The notes: generated by a model from the letters alone, not told the origin. DNA of 64,000 bases from Flavobacterium pectinovorum (GCF_900142715.1 NZ_FRBX01000001.1:868001-932000); one strand, 5' to 3'; positions 36,285-45,979 are shown, counted from the stretch's first letter. Translations and numbers: made by a program.

Positions 36285-36878
36285 ATGGGCGTACTAAGAT
36301 TACAATTGCCAACAGACCCAAGATGGGTAAATATTGTAGAAAAAAACATTGAAGAAATTCTGACTGATCACGCTTGGTGCGAGCAAAAAGCAGCAACAAA
36401 TGCGATCACTATTATTACTAACAATTCTGAGCATCAGGATTTGGTTAAAGATTTATTGGCTTTGGCCAAAGAAGAAATTGATCATTTTGAGCAGGTTCAT
36501 AATATTATCATCAAAAGAGGATTAAAACTAGGACGTGAACGCAAAGACGATTATGTAAATGAATTGTATTTGTATATGAAAAAAAGCGGCGATGGAAGCC
36601 GAGTTTCTGGTCTTGTAGAAAGATTATTATTCTCAGCCATGATCGAAGCCAGAAGCTGCGAACGTTTCAAAGTTTTATCTGAAAATATTCAGGACGAAGA
36701 ATTGGCCGTTTTCTACAGAGATTTAATGGAAAGTGAAGCCGGACATTACGTTACATTCATCACATACGCAAGAAAATATGGCGTTGGAATTGACGTAGAA
36801 AAACGTTGGAGAGAATGGTTAGCTTATGAAGAATCGATAATTACCAACTACGGAAAAGGCGAAACGATTCATGGATAA
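36285..36878 (+). CDS. miaE: tRNA-(ms2io6A)-hydroxylase
   Basis: A 197-residue di-iron monooxygenase that hydroxylates the isopentenyl group of ms2i6A37 in tRNA. Ferritin-like iron ligands are visible in CEQKAATNA, KEEIDHFEQVH (ExxH) and the second half MIEARSCERF and MESEAGHYVTF (ExxH). Length and start MGVLRLQLPTDPRWV fit the family. It follows glyA across a repeat-filled gap, so co-transcription is uncertain. Confidence 0.92.
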   Translation: MGVLRLQLPTDPRWVNIVEKNIEEILTDHAWCEQKAATNAITIITNNSEHQDLVKDLLALAKEEIDHFEQVHNIIIKRGLKLGRERKDDYVNELYLYMKKSGDGSRVSGLVERLLFSAMIEARSCERFKVLSENIQDEELAVFYRDLMESEAGHYVTFITYARKYGVGIDVEKRWREWLAYEESIITNYGKGETIHG

Positions 36879-36982
36879 ATTTATTAAAATTCCAATTTTT
36901 TAAATTCCAAATTCCAAAATTGAAGAAACTTTGTGAATCTCTGAGACACTTAGTGTATCTCTGCGAAATTTCTAAAATAAAA

Positions 36983-37033
36983 AATCCGCATAAATCCGCG
37001 TCTTCGCTTAGCGAACCTGCGTCATCCGCGTGC
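36983..37033. repeat. Solitary copy of the GxxExxY-flanking repeat
   Basis: AATCCGCATAAATCCGCG, the dyad TTCGCT-T-AGCGAA, and CATCCGCGTGCC match the order of words in the right repeat at 11969-12020. No GxxExxY gene is next to it. Confidence 0.7.
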
Positions 37034-37116
37034 CATTTTAATTCCAAATTTACCACAAAGTTTGGCAATCTAAAATCAAAAATTCTTACATTTGAAAGTA
37101 ACCAAACTCCAAACTC

Positions 37117-38157
37117 ATGAGAATAGAAACTGATCTCAAATTAGGATTTAAAGATGTAATGATTAGACCAAAAAGATCAACACTAAAAAGCAGATCTGAA
37201 GTCTCTTTAGAACGAAATTTTAAATTTTTGCACAGCACCACAAATTGGACAGGAATTCCGATTATGGCAGCGAACATGGATACAGTTGGAACCTTTGAAA
37301 TGGCAGAAGTTTTGGCTAAAGAAAAACTTTTTACAGCCATTCACAAACATTATTCACCAGAAGAATGGAGGACTTTTTTATCGAAAGTTACACCGGATTT
37401 CTACGATTATATCGCTATTAGTACCGGAACCGGAAAAGAGGATTTTGCTAAAATTGGTCAGATCATTACAGAAAATCCTTTGCTTAAATTTATTTGTATA
37501 GATGTAGCAAACGGATATTCAGAACATTTTGTACAGTTTTTAAAACAAACCAGAAAGCAATATCCTGATAAAGTAATTATTGCTGGAAATGTTGTTACAG
37601 GAGAAATGGTCGAAGAATTACTTTTGGCTGGAGCCGATATCGTAAAAGTCGGAATTGGTCCCGGTTCTGTTTGTACAACACGTGTAAAAACCGGCGTTGG
37701 ATATCCTCAGCTTTCCGCAATTATAGAATGTGCCGATGCCGCTCACGGTTTAGGCGGACATATTATAAGCGACGGCGGCTGCAGTACACCGGGCGATGTA
37801 GCCAAAGCTTTTGGAGCAGGATCCGATTTTGTAATGCTGGGCGGAATGTTAGCCGGGCATACAGAAAGTGGAGGTGAATTGATCGAAATTAATGGCGAAA
37901 AGTTCAAACAATTTTACGGAATGAGCTCAACAACCGCAATGGACAAACATGTTGGCGGAGTAGCAGAATACAGAGCAAGTGAAGGAAAAACAGTTAAAGT
38001 TCCTTTTAGAGGAAAAGTCATAAATACAGTTTTAGACATTTTAGGCGGATTAAGAAGTACCTGCACTTATGTTGGCGCTTCAAGATTAAAAGAATTAACA
38101 AAACGAACTACTTTCATCCGTGTAAGCGAACAGGAAAATCAAATTTTCACCAAATAA
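37117..38157 (+). CDS. guaC: GMP reductase
   Basis: A 346-residue IMPDH-family enzyme converting GMP to IMP with NADPH. The catalytic Cys186 lies in [20 protein letters not shown], with the phosphate loop [18 protein letters not shown] and [13 protein letters not shown] following. There are no CBS domains, which separates it from IMP dehydrogenase, and Cys186 has the same number as in well-studied GuaC. It is probably a single gene. Confidence 0.95.
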   Translation: MRIETDLKLGFKDVMIRPKRSTLKSRSEVSLERNFKFLHSTTNWTGIPIMAANMDTVGTFEMAEVLAKEKLFTAIHKHYSPEEWRTFLSKVTPDFYDYIAISTGTGKEDFAKIGQIITENPLLKFICIDVANGYSEHFVQFLKQTRKQYPDKVIIAGNVVTGEMVEELLLAGADIVKVGIGPGSVCTTRVKTGVGYPQLSAIIECADAAHGLGGHIISDGGCSTPGDVAKAFGAGSDFVMLGGMLAGHTESGGELIEINGEKFKQFYGMSSTTAMDKHVGGVAEYRASEGKTVKVPFRGKVINTVLDILGGLRSTCTYVGASRLKELTKRTTFIRVSEQENQIFTK

Positions 38158-38179
38158 TAATAAAAGCATTTTATATAAT

Positions 38180-38680
38180 ATGATTACAATCACAGAAGCA
38201 ACTATAAGCGATATTGAACAAATTCAGAATATAGTATATATAACATGGCCAATTACTTATGGTGAAATTTTATCTAATGAACAATTAGATTATATGTTGG
38301 ATCTTTTTTATTCTGATGAAGCTTTAACTCTTCAATACAATAAAAAAGAACAATTATTTTATATGATTTATGAAGATCAAACTGATAATATAGGATTTAT
38401 CGGAATTGAACATAATTATAACGGAGAAGCTGTAACCAAAATTCATAAAATATATCTTTTACCAGAAACTCAAGGAAAAGGAATTGGTAAAAAAGTGATT
38501 GATGAAATTGGAATATTAGCCTTAAAAAATAATTCAAAAACGTTATTATTAAATGTAAACCGATTTAATTCGGCTTTAGGTTTTTATAAAAAAATAGGTT
38601 TTGAAGTTATTGATGAAGTAAATATCGAAATTGGAAATGGCTATTTGATGGAAGATTATGTGATGGAGAAGAAAATATAA
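38180..38680 (+). CDS. GNAT N-acetyltransferase
   Basis: A 166-residue acetyltransferase. The acetyl-CoA motif is HKIYLLPETQGKGIGKKVIDEIG (Q-x-x-G-x-G) near residues 93-115, followed by LLLNVNRFNSALGFYKKIGF. It lies 22 bases downstream of guaC and may be co-transcribed. The substrate is unknown. Confidence 0.87.
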   Translation: MITITEATISDIEQIQNIVYITWPITYGEILSNEQLDYMLDLFYSDEALTLQYNKKEQLFYMIYEDQTDNIGFIGIEHNYNGEAVTKIHKIYLLPETQGKGIGKKVIDEIGILALKNNSKTLLLNVNRFNSALGFYKKIGFEVIDEVNIEIGNGYLMEDYVMEKKI

Positions 38681-38752
38681 TTTAGTTTTGAATAATATTT
38701 TACTTGTTAAATTTTTAATTTATATTTGCTTAATAATTTGAGTGTTTTTTAA

Positions 38753-39274
38753 ATGGCAGATGTAATTTTGAATGTGATAATAAGCATCATGGCAGGTATA
38801 GCTTCTTCTTATTTGTTTTTAATGCACTTTTTGAACAGAAAAAGAGTCAAAATTGAGATTTCATCGCATATTAGTAAAGTAAGCTTTGAGGGACAGACAA
38901 ATTACTTTTTTAAGTTCATTAATAAAACCAATGCAGAAATTTTTGATATAAGAATTGAGCCTACTTTCTATAGACAGGTTGGAGGTGTTGGAGGAATGAA
39001 TATTCAGGGAAAGGATATTGAATTAAAAGATAATTTTATTTCATATATCCCCTGCAAGAAAAAAAGTGATACAAATAGTCTTCACGCAATGCGGGTTCGT
39101 ACAACCGAAGATATAGAATTAAACTGGAGTGATGCATCGTCTTATATTCGTCTTACAGTAATTGCTAAACATTCATTATCCGGTTTTACAGATATATTTG
39201 TAAGAGATTTTTATTCTAAAGATGTTATTACAACAAAAAAGTTTAAGTCTGGAGATGACTTAGATGTCGCATAA
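38753..39274 (+). CDS. Membrane-anchored hypothetical protein
   Basis: A 173-residue protein with one N-terminal membrane helix (residues 5-26, ILNVIISIMAGIASSYLFL) and a soluble domain of about 140 residues that looks mainly beta (KVSFEGQTNYFFKFINKTNAEIFDIRIEP, SSYIRLTVIAKHSLSGF). I do not recognise the family. A TATATTTG -7 box lies at 38721-38728, about 25 bases upstream, suggesting its own promoter. Confidence 0.6.
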   Translation: MADVILNVIISIMAGIASSYLFLMHFLNRKRVKIEISSHISKVSFEGQTNYFFKFINKTNAEIFDIRIEPTFYRQVGGVGGMNIQGKDIELKDNFISYIPCKKKSDTNSLHAMRVRTTEDIELNWSDASSYIRLTVIAKHSLSGFTDIFVRDFYSKDVITTKKFKSGDDLDVA

Positions 39275-39408
39275 CTTTTAACACATTAAACTTGCCAAAG
39301 ACTCAAATATTCAATAATATTGTATTTATAAATTAATTTAAAATTATTTATCATGAAAAGAGACGTTATAGTAGGGTAAATTCCCAAACAAAAAAAATAT
39401 ATTAATCA

Positions 39409-39436
39409 AAAAGCCAGTTTTATACTGGCTTTTTTT
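39409..39436. terminator. Bidirectional terminator
   Basis: AAAAGCCAGT / ACTGGCTTTT hairpin with T7, between convergent genes. Confidence 0.9.
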
Positions 39437-39442
39437 ATTACT

Positions 39443-40021
39443 CTAACTTACAATCACATCATGCTTAAACAGCAACCCTTTCACGTCTTTCAAAGCAAAA
39501 ACAGCTTTCTTTAATTTAGTTTTCGATGGATCAATAGTGTAATTGTAACTCGTTTTAAAATCGGCTTTGTTCGCGATGGCTTTGTCGAATTCTGATCGGT
39601 ATAAATCACAATTCTCGAACAAAACACTTGTAAGGTCGGTTGCCATAAAATCTACGGCAATTAAACTGCAATTGGTAAACGTCGTTCCTTTAATTTTTAA
39701 AGTATAAAACTTCGAAAAATCCAAAATGCAATCGTGAAAATGGACTTCGAAAATAAGTTTATCACACATTGCAAAATTTACTTCTTTAATTTCACAGCGA
39801 TTAAATGTAGCAGTTCTGAAAGCTACATAATTGATTTTGGCTTCATTAAAAATACAATCATTAAAAACACAGTCGATAAAAGTGACTGCGAGAAAAGTAC
39901 AGGCAGAAAAATTACAATTATTAAAAATACAGCATTCAAAATCCTTAAAATTAAGATCGTCTCTACCATAAGTAATGGTATTATATTCTTTATCAAGGAA
40001 ATATTCTGATTCTTTTTTCAA
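39443..40021 (-). CDS. Pentapeptide-repeat protein
   Basis: A 192-residue right-handed quadrilateral beta-helix protein made of A(D/N)LxF-type repeats: DLNFKDFECCIFNNCNFSACTFLAVTF, KINYVAFRTATFNRCEIKEVNF and VDFMATDLTSVLFENCDLYRSEF. It is Cys-rich at positions facing outward. Related folds include Qnr/MfpA proteins that mimic DNA and protect gyrase, but Qnr is near 215 residues and many pentapeptide proteins have other or unknown roles, so no function is assigned. Confidence 0.85.
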   Translation of the reverse strand: MKKESEYFLDKEYNTITYGRDDLNFKDFECCIFNNCNFSACTFLAVTFIDCVFNDCIFNEAKINYVAFRTATFNRCEIKEVNFAMCDKLIFEVHFHDCILDFSKFYTLKIKGTTFTNCSLIAVDFMATDLTSVLFENCDLYRSEFDKAIANKADFKTSYNYTIDPSKTKLKKAVFALKDVKGLLFKHDVIVS

Positions 40022-40215
40022 TGCTGGCTTGTTGATTATTTTAAAGCGAAATTATAATAATTAAGTCAGATAATTGATCTCTTTTATTACTTCTCTTCTA
40101 TAATATTTACTTGAGACATCGATTTAATTTGTAAGTGTATTAGTGTAAGATATTGGAAATAAGGCTTATATTTACGGTAAGGTTAATTATTACTCCAAAA
40201 AATTAAAGCTTTCAA

Positions 40216-41487
40216 ATGGTAAAATTTTTAAAAAATAATCTCTTTCATAAAAAAGATAAAATCTTCGGATTGTTATTTTTCATTTCTTTTACTTTATTTG
40301 CTCAAAACGATTCCATCAGTAAAGAAATTTGTCCGCCAAAAACAATATTAGAAATCTTTAAAAAAAGAGATTCTGTGTATGTTGTTAAACCCGTAAAAAA
40401 CAGTTTCTTTTTAATTATTCCGGCAATCGGCACACAGCCTGCAACAGGCTTTTTTTTTGGTGGTGTGGCTCAGTATACTTTCAAAGGAAAGCAAAAAGCA
40501 GATAAATATTCAATAGCAAATCTCGGTATCACCTATACCGTAAAAAATCAATGGCTGGTAAATGTCAAGAATAATATTTTATTAAAAAATAACAGAATTT
40601 TTTTAAGCGGAGATTATCGAATATATCTTTTTTCACAGCCTAATTATGGATTAGGAACTAATATTATTCCGCGAAAGCGTAATCATGATCCAGGATTTAG
40701 TCTCGATTCTCTGGCACAGCCCATGGATTATAATTATTTCAAATTTCATCAGACTGCCTCATTCGAAGTAAAGAAGAATTTTTATGTTGGAGGAGGTATC
40801 AATATCGATTGGTATTCTAAAATTTCAGATAAGGAATTAGATATTGAAAACGGAAAATTTACGTATCATTACGATTATAACCAAAAGTATGGTTTTAATA
40901 ACTCAGAGTATTTTTTGACTGGCGTGAGTCTAAATTTAGTATATGATTCGAGAGATAATCAGGTTAATTCGACTCGCGGCTGGTTTGCCAATATTAATTA
41001 TCGGTTTAATCCTGTATTTTTTGATAATCAGCGATATAGTAATGTTTTGTATACCGAATACCGTAATTTTATCCCGCTTTCGCAGAAAAGCGAACGTTAT
41101 ATTTTGGCCATTTGGACTTACGGGCAATTTGTAACCAGAGGGAAATTGCCTTATTTAAATTTACCTGCAATTGGCTGGGATCAGCGCAGCAGGAGTGGAG
41201 AAGGCTACACACAAGGATTATTTAGAGGAACTAATTTAGTTTATCTGGCTACAGAATTTAGATTTCCAATAACCTGCAATCAAATGTTTAGCGGAACTGT
41301 ATTTACCAACTTCGTAACTACAAGTAATCCGGATACCAATACAAAACTCTTTAGCTCAATTCAACCCGCAGCTGGTATTGGATTACGAATTTTAATTGAT
41401 AAAAGCACCAGAACAAATCTAATTGTAGATTACGCCTGGGGAAACCAGTCAAAAGGCTTTTATCTGAATGCGGGAGAAACATTTTAA
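40216..41487 (+). CDS. Omp85/BamA-type surface-antigen barrel protein
   Basis: A 423-residue outer-membrane protein with a signal sequence ending at FTLFAQND. The C-terminal barrel of the bacterial surface antigen (D15) type is recognisable: LVYDSRDNQVNSTRGWFANI, GGGINIDWYSK, RGTNLVYLATEFRFP and IQPAAGIGLRILIDKSTRTNLIVDYAWG. No POTRA repeats are visible, unlike BamA. Probable role is a porin-like or lipid-handling barrel; substrate unknown. It is a single gene. Confidence 0.8.
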   Translation: MVKFLKNNLFHKKDKIFGLLFFISFTLFAQNDSISKEICPPKTILEIFKKRDSVYVVKPVKNSFFLIIPAIGTQPATGFFFGGVAQYTFKGKQKADKYSIANLGITYTVKNQWLVNVKNNILLKNNRIFLSGDYRIYLFSQPNYGLGTNIIPRKRNHDPGFSLDSLAQPMDYNYFKFHQTASFEVKKNFYVGGGINIDWYSKISDKELDIENGKFTYHYDYNQKYGFNNSEYFLTGVSLNLVYDSRDNQVNSTRGWFANINYRFNPVFFDNQRYSNVLYTEYRNFIPLSQKSERYILAIWTYGQFVTRGKLPYLNLPAIGWDQRSRSGEGYTQGLFRGTNLVYLATEFRFPITCNQMFSGTVFTNFVTTSNPDTNTKLFSSIQPAAGIGLRILIDKSTRTNLIVDYAWGNQSKGFYLNAGETF

Positions 41488-41817
41488 AAGATTACTTCAA
41501 ACTGTTGATTGTAATTTTTTTAACCACATAGAAATATAGCTTATAGAAATGAATAAAGACGTTTCACTTGTATTAATCCCGATAGCTATCGGGACTATGT
41601 GTGAGAAACTAGTTTCTTTTACTAATCTTTTTATAAGCAAAGGAAAATCTATGTTTCTATGTGTTTAATTAAATTTATTTAAATTCAGGAAACAGATTAC
41701 TCAATGATTTTACTAACTTTAATAATGAGAAGTTCATTTTTATGACCTGAAAATTGATTTCTTCACAATAAATTCATAATTCTAAATTATTGTGATTTAT
41801 ATTTTAAACTCAATTGC
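41488..41817. repeat. Gap of about 330 bases with inverted repeat and CCCGATAGC palindrome
   Basis: Arms TTAACCACATAGAAATATAG (41520-41539) and CTATGTTTCTATGTGTTTAA (41649-41668) nearly match. A 16-bp perfect palindrome, half-site CCCGATAG, lies between them at 41578-41593. The remaining sequence up to the response-regulator promoter shows nothing recognisable. Confidence 0.75.
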
Positions 41818-41825
41818 TATTTTTG
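41818..41825 (+). promoter_or_regulatory. -7 element of the two-component operon
   Basis: TATTTTTG, 18 bases before the ATG at 41844; the -33 region is weak. Confidence 0.55.
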
Positions 41826-41843
41826 TTAATAATACCTCTATCA

Positions 41844-42518
41844 ATGAAACTACTTATAGTCGAAGACGAACCAAATCTACTCTCCATTTTACGCAAAGGT
41901 TTCGCTGAAAACAACAATGATGTCAGCGTGGCTCTTGATGGAAAAACGGCTTTGGAAATGATTGAAAACTATACTTTTGATGTAGTAATTTTAGATGTAA
42001 TGTTACCTGATATTAACGGAATTGAAATTTGCAGAAGATTACGTGCCGATAAAAATTTCGTTCCAATTTTGCTTTTAACAGCCCTTGGAACTTCAGAAAA
42101 CATTGTAACCGGACTCAATGCCGGAGCCGATGATTATTTGGTAAAACCCTTTAAGTTTGGCGAACTCGATGCAAGGGTAAATGCCTTAAACCGAAGAGCT
42201 CATCAGGAAACTGAAAAAGCAGATACCATAATAATTGGAGATTTAGAAATAAACAGCCAGGCAAAAACAGTAAAACGCGAAGGAGAACCAATTGTTTTAA
42301 CCGCCAAAGAATTCAAATTATTATATTATCTGGCTAAAAATACAGGCAGAATTGTATCCAGAGACCAGATTTTAGATAATGTCTGGGACATTAATTTTGA
42401 TATGAACACCAATGTTGTGGATGTTTATATCAATTATTTAAGAAAAAAAATAGACAAACCTTTTACAACCAAACTTATTCATACCATGAAAGGTTTAGGT
42501 TACGTTATACAAGAATAA
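41844..42518 (+). CDS. OmpR-family response regulator
   Basis: A 224-residue two-component regulator. The receiver domain has the acidic pair Glu7/Asp8, phospho-accepting Asp51 in VVILDVMLP, Thr79 and Lys101 in LVKPF. The C-terminal winged helix (about 130-224) has EFKLLYYLAKNTGRIVSRDQILDNVW. The ATG at 41844 is used instead of an in-frame TTG at 41814 because it starts MKLLIVEDE and follows the -7 box. It is one base from the kinase gene and controls unknown targets. Confidence 0.95.
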   Translation: MKLLIVEDEPNLLSILRKGFAENNNDVSVALDGKTALEMIENYTFDVVILDVMLPDINGIEICRRLRADKNFVPILLLTALGTSENIVTGLNAGADDYLVKPFKFGELDARVNALNRRAHQETEKADTIIIGDLEINSQAKTVKREGEPIVLTAKEFKLLYYLAKNTGRIVSRDQILDNVWDINFDMNTNVVDVYINYLRKKIDKPFTTKLIHTMKGLGYVIQE

Positions 42519-42519
42519 A

Positions 42520-43932
42520 ATGGATATAAGAAAAAAAATTACTTTTACTTATGTTGCACTTTCTACATTTAGTACACTGTTACTGTGTGTTGTAGTTTTT
42601 GTATTATTTCGTGAAAACAACAGATATCATTTTTTAAAAAGATTAGAAGACAGGGCAAAAATCGTAGCTTCAATTCATTTTCAGGACGATCCCGAAAAAA
42701 TAAAATATTACAGTAATCTTAAAAAAAACGGACTGGAAGAACTTATTGAAGAAGAAGAATATGTTCTTAAAATTAACAGTGCCAATAGTTTTGATTATAA
42801 CACAAAATTAAATTTACCCAATTCATTTTATTCTACTATTCTCGAAACTGGAAAAGACTATTTTGAAATAAACAGTAAGTATTATTTAGGTCAGGTTTTT
42901 ACCGAAAACAATCAGAAATATATTGTAATAGTGGGCGCCAGAGATCGACGCGGAAAAACTACAACTGTTTATATTGTAAAAATATTGGTTTTTGGCGGTT
43001 TTGCTTTTATAATTCTTGCCTTCTTTTTGGGACGTCTTCTGGCCAAACGCGTCATTAATCCTGTGGCGAGAATTACGAGAGAAGTAAATAGAATTAGCGC
43101 TTCAAATTTACATAACAGACTTCCTGAAGTGAAGAACTCTGATGAAATTTCAGATCTTACCCATACCTTTAATGATATGCTGGATAGATTAGAAACTTCA
43201 TTCGAAATTCAGGCAAACTTCATCAATAATGCCTCTCACGAATTAAAAACGCCAATAACAACTATTATTGCCGAGTCTGAAATTATGCTTTTGAAAGAAA
43301 GAGAAGTTTCAGAATATATTGAATCATTGCAAAATATTTACAGTCAGGCTTCAAGATTAGGAAATCTAACCGAAAGTTTATTAAAACTTACTCAAACAGG
43401 TTACGATGGCAAAAAACAGGTTTTGGATATCGCCAGAATCGATGAGTTATTAATGGATGTAAAATCTGATTTGGATAAAATTTATCCGGACAATCGTGTG
43501 AGTATCAAACTGAATTTTGTTCCAACAGATTCTAATTTACTTTTAATTCCGTGTAATAAACCGCTTTTAGAACTGGCAATCAATAATATTATTACAAACG
43601 GTGTAAAATACTCCGATAATAATGAAGTTTTTGTTACGCTTTCGGCTAATAATGAATGGATTAAAATTTCGATTAACGATATCGGAATCGGAATTCCGCC
43701 AGAAGATATTCCGCACTTATACGAACCTTTCTTTAGAGGAAAAATTGCTGCCAAATATATTGGCTACGGTCTAGGGCTTCCTTTGGCATCCAAAATTATC
43801 AGAATGCACGACGGCGAAATTCAGGTACAATCGGAACAAAACAAAGGGACAATCGTAACCATTACTTTTAAGAAAAACATCAAAAAAAATATCAAGAAAA
43901 CCAACATTAAAAATTCTAATGTTGAATCTTAG
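42520..43932 (+). CDS. Sensor histidine kinase
   Basis: A 470-residue membrane kinase, partner of the preceding regulator. Order: membrane helix (about 10-30), a periplasmic sensor of about 120 residues, second helix (about 155-175), HAMP segment (RVINPVARITREVNRIS), HisKA with phospho-acceptor His240 in NASHELKTPITTI, and HATPase_c with NNIITNGVKYS and GIGIPPEDIPHLYEPFFRG then GYGLGLPLASKI. The layout resembles CusS/ArlS-type kinases. The signal is unknown. Confidence 0.95.
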   Translation: MDIRKKITFTYVALSTFSTLLLCVVVFVLFRENNRYHFLKRLEDRAKIVASIHFQDDPEKIKYYSNLKKNGLEELIEEEEYVLKINSANSFDYNTKLNLPNSFYSTILETGKDYFEINSKYYLGQVFTENNQKYIVIVGARDRRGKTTTVYIVKILVFGGFAFIILAFFLGRLLAKRVINPVARITREVNRISASNLHNRLPEVKNSDEISDLTHTFNDMLDRLETSFEIQANFINNASHELKTPITTIIAESEIMLLKEREVSEYIESLQNIYSQASRLGNLTESLLKLTQTGYDGKKQVLDIARIDELLMDVKSDLDKIYPDNRVSIKLNFVPTDSNLLLIPCNKPLLELAINNIITNGVKYSDNNEVFVTLSANNEWIKISINDIGIGIPPEDIPHLYEPFFRGKIAAKYIGYGLGLPLASKIIRMHDGEIQVQSEQNKGTIVTITFKKNIKKNIKKTNIKNSNVES

Positions 43933-44009
43933 GAAATTCTAATTTTAGATTAAGACCCTTCTAATCTGCACGATGTTATTTTGTATGTATAAACTAAACG
44001 ATTATACAT

Positions 44010-44732
44010 ATGAAAAATTTCCTTATACCTACCACATTAGAACAAGACACTATAAGCGCTGTAAAATCAGCAGTTAATCAGGCAAAAAATACCAATTGCG
44101 AGATTATATTAATGATGGTTTCTGATACTCCGGATACTTTTTCATCTTCACAATTTTTACGTGAAATGAAAACAAGCCTAACTACAAGTCAGGAAGAAGT
44201 TCTTGAAACGTGCCGCTACATTATTTCACACACAGATAATTGCAAAATAAAAGTTCACAATCAATACGGACTTTCTGCACCTATTTTTAAAGGAATTATC
44301 GATGCTTTTGCTGTTAAACTGGTTATTCTGACACATTCTTATAAGCAAGAAACAAAACGTATTCATCAATATGCAGTAAAATTAGCAGGGAATCAAAAAT
44401 GCCCAATTTTACATCTAGGTGCAGAATCACTTAAAAATGATTTCAATAAAGCGCTTTACATCGAAAATGCAAAAGCAAACATGCATGTAAAAGATGTTCA
44501 GCAGTTTTTAAGCAAAAATTTCTCTTATGAAATTGTAAGCCAAACGGCCAATTTTGATGACAATTACGAACAATTTGCACCTTATTTGTCTGAAGCCATT
44601 TCAAAATATGATATTGATTTATTGGTAGAAACCCGTAAAGGAGAAAAAATCAAATTCAAAAAAACAAAAAAAGAAAGTAGCACAGATAAATTAGGGCTTC
44701 CTGTTTTATCGCTATACGAAGAGCTAGCTTAA
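44010..44732 (+). CDS. Universal-stress-protein-like protein
   Basis: A 240-residue cytoplasmic protein with a UspA-like alpha/beta start (KNFLIPTTLEQDTISAVKSAVNQAKNTNCEIILMMV) and a second strand/helix region (VKLVILTHSYKQETKRIHQYAVKLAGNQKCPILHLG). The usual USP ATP-binding glycines are not visible. The C-terminal half, from about residue 145, is poorly conserved-looking and Lys-rich. It lies between the two-component genes and a bestrophin channel in the same direction. Function unknown. Confidence 0.6.
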   Translation: MKNFLIPTTLEQDTISAVKSAVNQAKNTNCEIILMMVSDTPDTFSSSQFLREMKTSLTTSQEEVLETCRYIISHTDNCKIKVHNQYGLSAPIFKGIIDAFAVKLVILTHSYKQETKRIHQYAVKLAGNQKCPILHLGAESLKNDFNKALYIENAKANMHVKDVQQFLSKNFSYEIVSQTANFDDNYEQFAPYLSEAISKYDIDLLVETRKGEKIKFKKTKKESSTDKLGLPVLSLYEELA

Positions 44733-44777
44733 TAGCCGCTTTTTCAATAAAATAAAGTTTAACTTAAAACTAAAGAT

Positions 44778-45725
44778 ATGTTATTAAAGAAAAGAATTCC
44801 AATGAGGTACGTTCTCGGAAAAATTAAAGTGGAATTAGGTCTTGTAGTGGCTTATACCATATTATTTGAAGTTTTTCACCACTATTTCATCAATATTTCT
44901 GTAGATATTCCGATCGCAATACCAACGATGGTTGGTACAATTATATCCTTATTATTGGCCTTCAAATCAAATCAGGCGTATGACAGATGGTGGGAAGCAA
45001 GAATTATCTGGGGATCAATCGTAAATGAATCCAGAACGTTGATTAGACAAGTATTAACGTTTTATAAAGACCCTGATTTTTCTGTTGAAGCCAATGATTT
45101 CAAGGAAAATTTTACTAAAAGACAAATTGCCTGGTGTTATAGTTTAGGACAGGCTTTGCGAAATAAAGATGCCATAAAGCCTATCAAAAATTTGATAAAT
45201 GAAGAAGAGTTAAGTTTTGTAAAAAATCATCAAAACGTTCCAAACGCGATCTTGTTACTGCATGCCAGAGATTTGAGAAACGCCAGAAAAGACAAACGTT
45301 TCAACACTTATCAGCAAGTAGAAATAGATAATACATTGACAAGATTATGTGACGCGATGGGTAAATGTGAAAGAATTAAAAACACAATTTTCCCAACCAC
45401 ATATAGTATGTACATCAGAATGACATTGTGTTTGTTTATTATTTTATTGCCTTTTGGATTAATTGATTTATTAAGTTGGTTCGCAATACCATTAATTACA
45501 ATTATTGCAGGAACTTTCTTTTTGATCGAAAAAATGGCAATTCACTTGCAGGATCCTTTCGAAAACAGACCAACAGATACGCCAGTAACGGCTATTTCTC
45601 AGGCAATCGAAAAGAATTTAATGCAAATGCTAAATGAGTTTCAGGTTGAGTTTGATATCATTAAAGAATTTGATCTTAAACCAGAACCTGCAAAACTTAC
45701 CGGAAACGAGTACTTTGTTCTTTAA
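44778..45725 (+). CDS. Bestrophin-family anion channel
   Basis: A 315-residue membrane protein of the bacterial bestrophin (UPF0187/YneE-like) family. Characteristic segments are LLAFKSNQAYDRWWEARIIWGSIVNESRTL in the first third, CERIKNTIFPTTYSMYIR and LDPF-like HLQDPFENRPTDTPVTAISQAIE near the C-terminus. Members form pentameric ion channels. It probably shares a transcript with the USP-like gene 45 bases upstream. A strong terminator follows. Confidence 0.9.
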   Translation: MLLKKRIPMRYVLGKIKVELGLVVAYTILFEVFHHYFINISVDIPIAIPTMVGTIISLLLAFKSNQAYDRWWEARIIWGSIVNESRTLIRQVLTFYKDPDFSVEANDFKENFTKRQIAWCYSLGQALRNKDAIKPIKNLINEEELSFVKNHQNVPNAILLLHARDLRNARKDKRFNTYQQVEIDNTLTRLCDAMGKCERIKNTIFPTTYSMYIRMTLCLFIILLPFGLIDLLSWFAIPLITIIAGTFFLIEKMAIHLQDPFENRPTDTPVTAISQAIEKNLMQMLNEFQVEFDIIKEFDLKPEPAKLTGNEYFVL

Positions 45726-45747
45726 TTATATTAGTCTATTTAATTGT

Positions 45748-45785
45748 AAACCAGACAACGCTTTTGTGTTGTCTGGTTTTTTTAT
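45748..45785 (+). terminator. Terminator after the bestrophin gene
   Basis: AAACCAGACAAC / GTTGTCTGGTTT arms around CTTTTGT-like loop, then T7. Confidence 0.93.
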
Positions 45786-45842
45786 TTTTCACATTTGAGA
45801 TTGGAATTTGGAATTTCAAAATTGGAATTTAAATTTTTAGGA

Positions 45843-45917
45843 GCTAATCCCGCTATCCGTTTCAATCTTTTGTGGCGAACCCCGCCACAAAAGGATTTCC
45901 ACTCCTATCGGGGCTAG
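45843..45917. repeat. Structured palindromic element, copy 2
   Basis: Same outer frame as 26543-26617 (GCTAATCCCGCTATCCG ... CTCCTATCGGGGCT), but the inner stem is CTTTTGTGGCG / CGCCACAAAAG instead of the copy-1 stem. The stem is changed on both sides. Confidence 0.85.
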
Positions 45918-45979
45918 GGCAATCGTTTTCATAAGAAATATCCTTGTTGAGTTTCGAAATGACAAACTCAACACACATC

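Noticed and set aside
36879..37116. Open frames on both strands in the gap before guaC
   Set aside because: They cover word-type repeats and the solitary cassette repeat. They have no conserved-looking sequence.
39353..39379. 8-codon frame (MKRDVIVG) in the gap before a terminator
   Set aside because: Too short to separate from chance, with no promoter. It could be a relic or part of a small RNA, but nothing supports this beyond position.
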